A stretch of 64,000 nucleotides of DNA from an uncultured Paracoccaceae bacterium (GTDB lineage Bacteria > Pseudomonadota > Alphaproteobacteria > Rhodobacterales > Rhodobacteraceae): assembly GCA_947495295.1 (NCBI GenBank), contig CANLYJ010000003.1, positions 310,001-374,000 of the forward strand, in the 5' to 3' direction. Positions 62,830-64,000 of the stretch are shown here, in pieces. Every line of letters begins with the position of its first letter. The first letter of the stretch is position 1. A program made the position numbers and the translations under genes. A model generated the notes under the pieces. It had not been told where the DNA came from. It saw only the letters and a program-made list of their open reading frames with translations, and did not search any database.

Positions 62830-64000
62830 ACGGCGGCCTCAACCTCTGCCACGATCCCATCGACAACTTGTGCCAGCAACCCGTCATCCTCGCATTCGGC
62901 CATGACACGGATCAGCGGTTCGGTCCCCGATTTACGGATCAGCAAGCGGCCCTTGCCGACCAACTTCGCCTCTGCATCAGCGATGGACGCCTTGACCCCA
63001 ACTGCGCCCAGTGGGTCCTGCCCTGCTGCATAACGCACGTTCTTGAGCATCTGCGGCACGGTATCAAAGCTTTGCGTCAAGTCGCTTGCGGCCTGACCAG
63101 TTTCAATCATCGCCGCCAAGAACTGCAACCCGGCCAATAGCCCATCGCCGGTTGTGGCATAATCGGTCATCACGATATGGCCCGACTGTTCGCCACCGAG
63201 GTTCCAGCCGTTTGCGCGCATCGCCTCAACCACATAGCGGTCACCGACTGCCGTGCGTTCCAGCCGCAAACCGCGTCCGTCAAGATAGCGTTCCAGCCCG
63301 AGGTTGGACATGACGGTTGCCACCAACGTGCCGCCGTTCAGCCGTTCCTGATCAGCCCAGCGCCCCGCCATCAGGGCCATCAGCTGGTCACCATCCGCCA
63401 CCTGCCCTTTTTCATCCAGGATCATCACACGGTCCGCATCACCATCAAGGCAGATACCAACATCGGCGCCTTCGCGCAGGATCGTCTCAGACGCGCTGGC
63501 CGTGCTGGTCGATCCGCAGCCTTCGTTGATATTCATGCCGTTGGGACTGACCCCAACAGGAATGACCGTGGCCCCCAATTCCCACAACACCTCAGGTGCC
63601 ACGCGATGCGCAGCCCCGTTGGCGCAATCAATAACCACTTTCAGCCCATCAAGGCGCATACCCGCCGGAAAGGTGGATTTGATCCGTTCGGCATAGCGGA
63701 AACGCCCGTCATCGACCCGTTTCGCCCGACCGATGTTATGGGCCTGCGCAGGTTCAATATCGCTGGCGATCAGGGCCTCAATCTCGGCCTCTGCCTCATC
63801 TGACAGTTTAAAACCGTCGGGGCCAAAGAATTTGATACCGTTATCATGATGCGGGTTATGGCTGGCGGAAATCATGATGCCCATGTCAGCGCGCATGGAT
63901 GTGGTCAGCAGACCGACCGCAGGGGTCGGTACAGGGCCAAGAAGCAGCACATTCATGCCAGTACTTGTCAGCCCCGCCGTCAGGGCGTTTTCGAACATGT
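62826..64000 (-). CDS. glmM: Phosphoglucosamine mutase, 5' end outside window
   Basis: At least 391 residues are present, and the frame runs to the right edge; about 50-60 N-terminal residues are missing compared with the usual length near 447. The phosphoserine loop is [11 protein letters not shown], the metal loop [12 protein letters not shown], the sugar loop GGEQSGHI and the phosphate-binding loop [12 protein letters not shown]. It converts glucosamine 6-phosphate to glucosamine 1-phosphate for peptidoglycan and LPS. It converges on the EamA gene. Confidence 0.97.
   Translation of the reverse strand, partial: MFENALTAGLTSTGMNVLLLGPVPTPAVGLLTTSMRADMGIMISASHNPHHDNGIKFFGPDGFKLSDEAEAEIEALIASDIEPAQAHNIGRAKRVDDGRFRYAERIKSTFPAGMRLDGLKVVIDCANGAAHRVAPEVLWELGATVIPVGVSPNGMNINEGCGSTSTASASETILREGADVGICLDGDADRVMILDEKGQVADGDQLMALMAGRWADQERLNGGTLVATVMSNLGLERYLDGRGLRLERTAVGDRYVVEAMRANGWNLGGEQSGHIVMTDYATTGDGLLAGLQFLAAMIETGQAASDLTQSFDTVPQMLKNVRYAAGQDPLGAVGVKASIADAEAKLVGKGRLLIRKSGTEPLIRVMAECEDDGLLAQVVDGIVAEVEAAV

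Overview
The window reads as a chromosome segment of an alphaproteobacterium of the Rhodobacteraceae (Roseobacter-type). The inference rests on high GC content, two TRAP transporters, the pntA/pntB arrangement, a bacteriophytochrome with HWE-type kinase, an aa3 oxidase subunit I, Lrp pairs and the style of small palindromic intergenic repeats. Genes are dense and mostly housekeeping or catabolic. There is no prophage, CRISPR array or complete insertion sequence; the only mobile DNA I see is one MITE-like element.

Layout. 1-1.2 kb: the first 16 codons of a probable VgrG (type VI secretion spike) behind a two-HKD phospholipase D-like gene. 1.5-8.7 kb: pntAB, a membrane methyltransferase, an orphan protein, an SDR, a YihY protein and a P-loop sugar/nucleoside kinase. 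8.7-12.5 kb: TRAP transporter dctPQM with a fumarylacetoacetase-family hydrolase. 12.6-16.5 kb: a pqiA-pqiA-pqiB-pqiC set for inter-membrane lipid transport. 16.5-19.6 kb: heme oxygenase overlapping a bacteriophytochrome-kinase-receiver. 19.9-22.7 kb: an RTX serralysin-like protease and a lipoprotein with a TbpB-like barrel. 22.8 kb: tRNA-Ser(TGA). 23.2-30.3 kb: a long plus-strand run: SPOR protein, D-Ala-D-Ala carboxypeptidase, tmk, holB, tatD, an MBL hydrolase, an AEC transporter and an unknown protein.

30.3-38.1 kb is the most notable region. A Gfo/Idh/MocA oxidoreductase and a GntR/UTRA regulator diverge from an FMNH2-dependent monooxygenase, aldo-keto reductase, flavin reductase and a full TRAP transporter. 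The core triad matches the sulfo-SMO (oxidative sulfoquinovose desulfonation) genes smoC-smoB-smoA. The Gfo/Idh/MocA protein would suit an NAD-dependent sulfoquinovosidase, and the TRAP system would replace the usual ABC importer. Function is inferred, not shown.

38.2-49.6 kb: a nuclease, Sel1-repeat proteins, a diheme peroxidase with a problematic start, tRNA-Leu(GAG), lipB, ctaD, an ArsR-SRPBCC pair, a MITE that has split a small secreted-protein gene, a frameshifted type II NADH dehydrogenase, a DUF2244 protein and a GatB/YqeY protein. 49.7-64 kb: carA, a membrane glycosyltransferase, a GntR/FCD regulator, a HAD 5'-nucleotidase, a UbiH-type hydroxylase, a class V aminotransferase, a diguanylate cyclase, two overlapping Lrp regulators divergent from ilvC, a possible serine hydrolase, an ArsR regulator divergent from NIPSNAP and DMT-transporter genes, and glmM running off the right edge.
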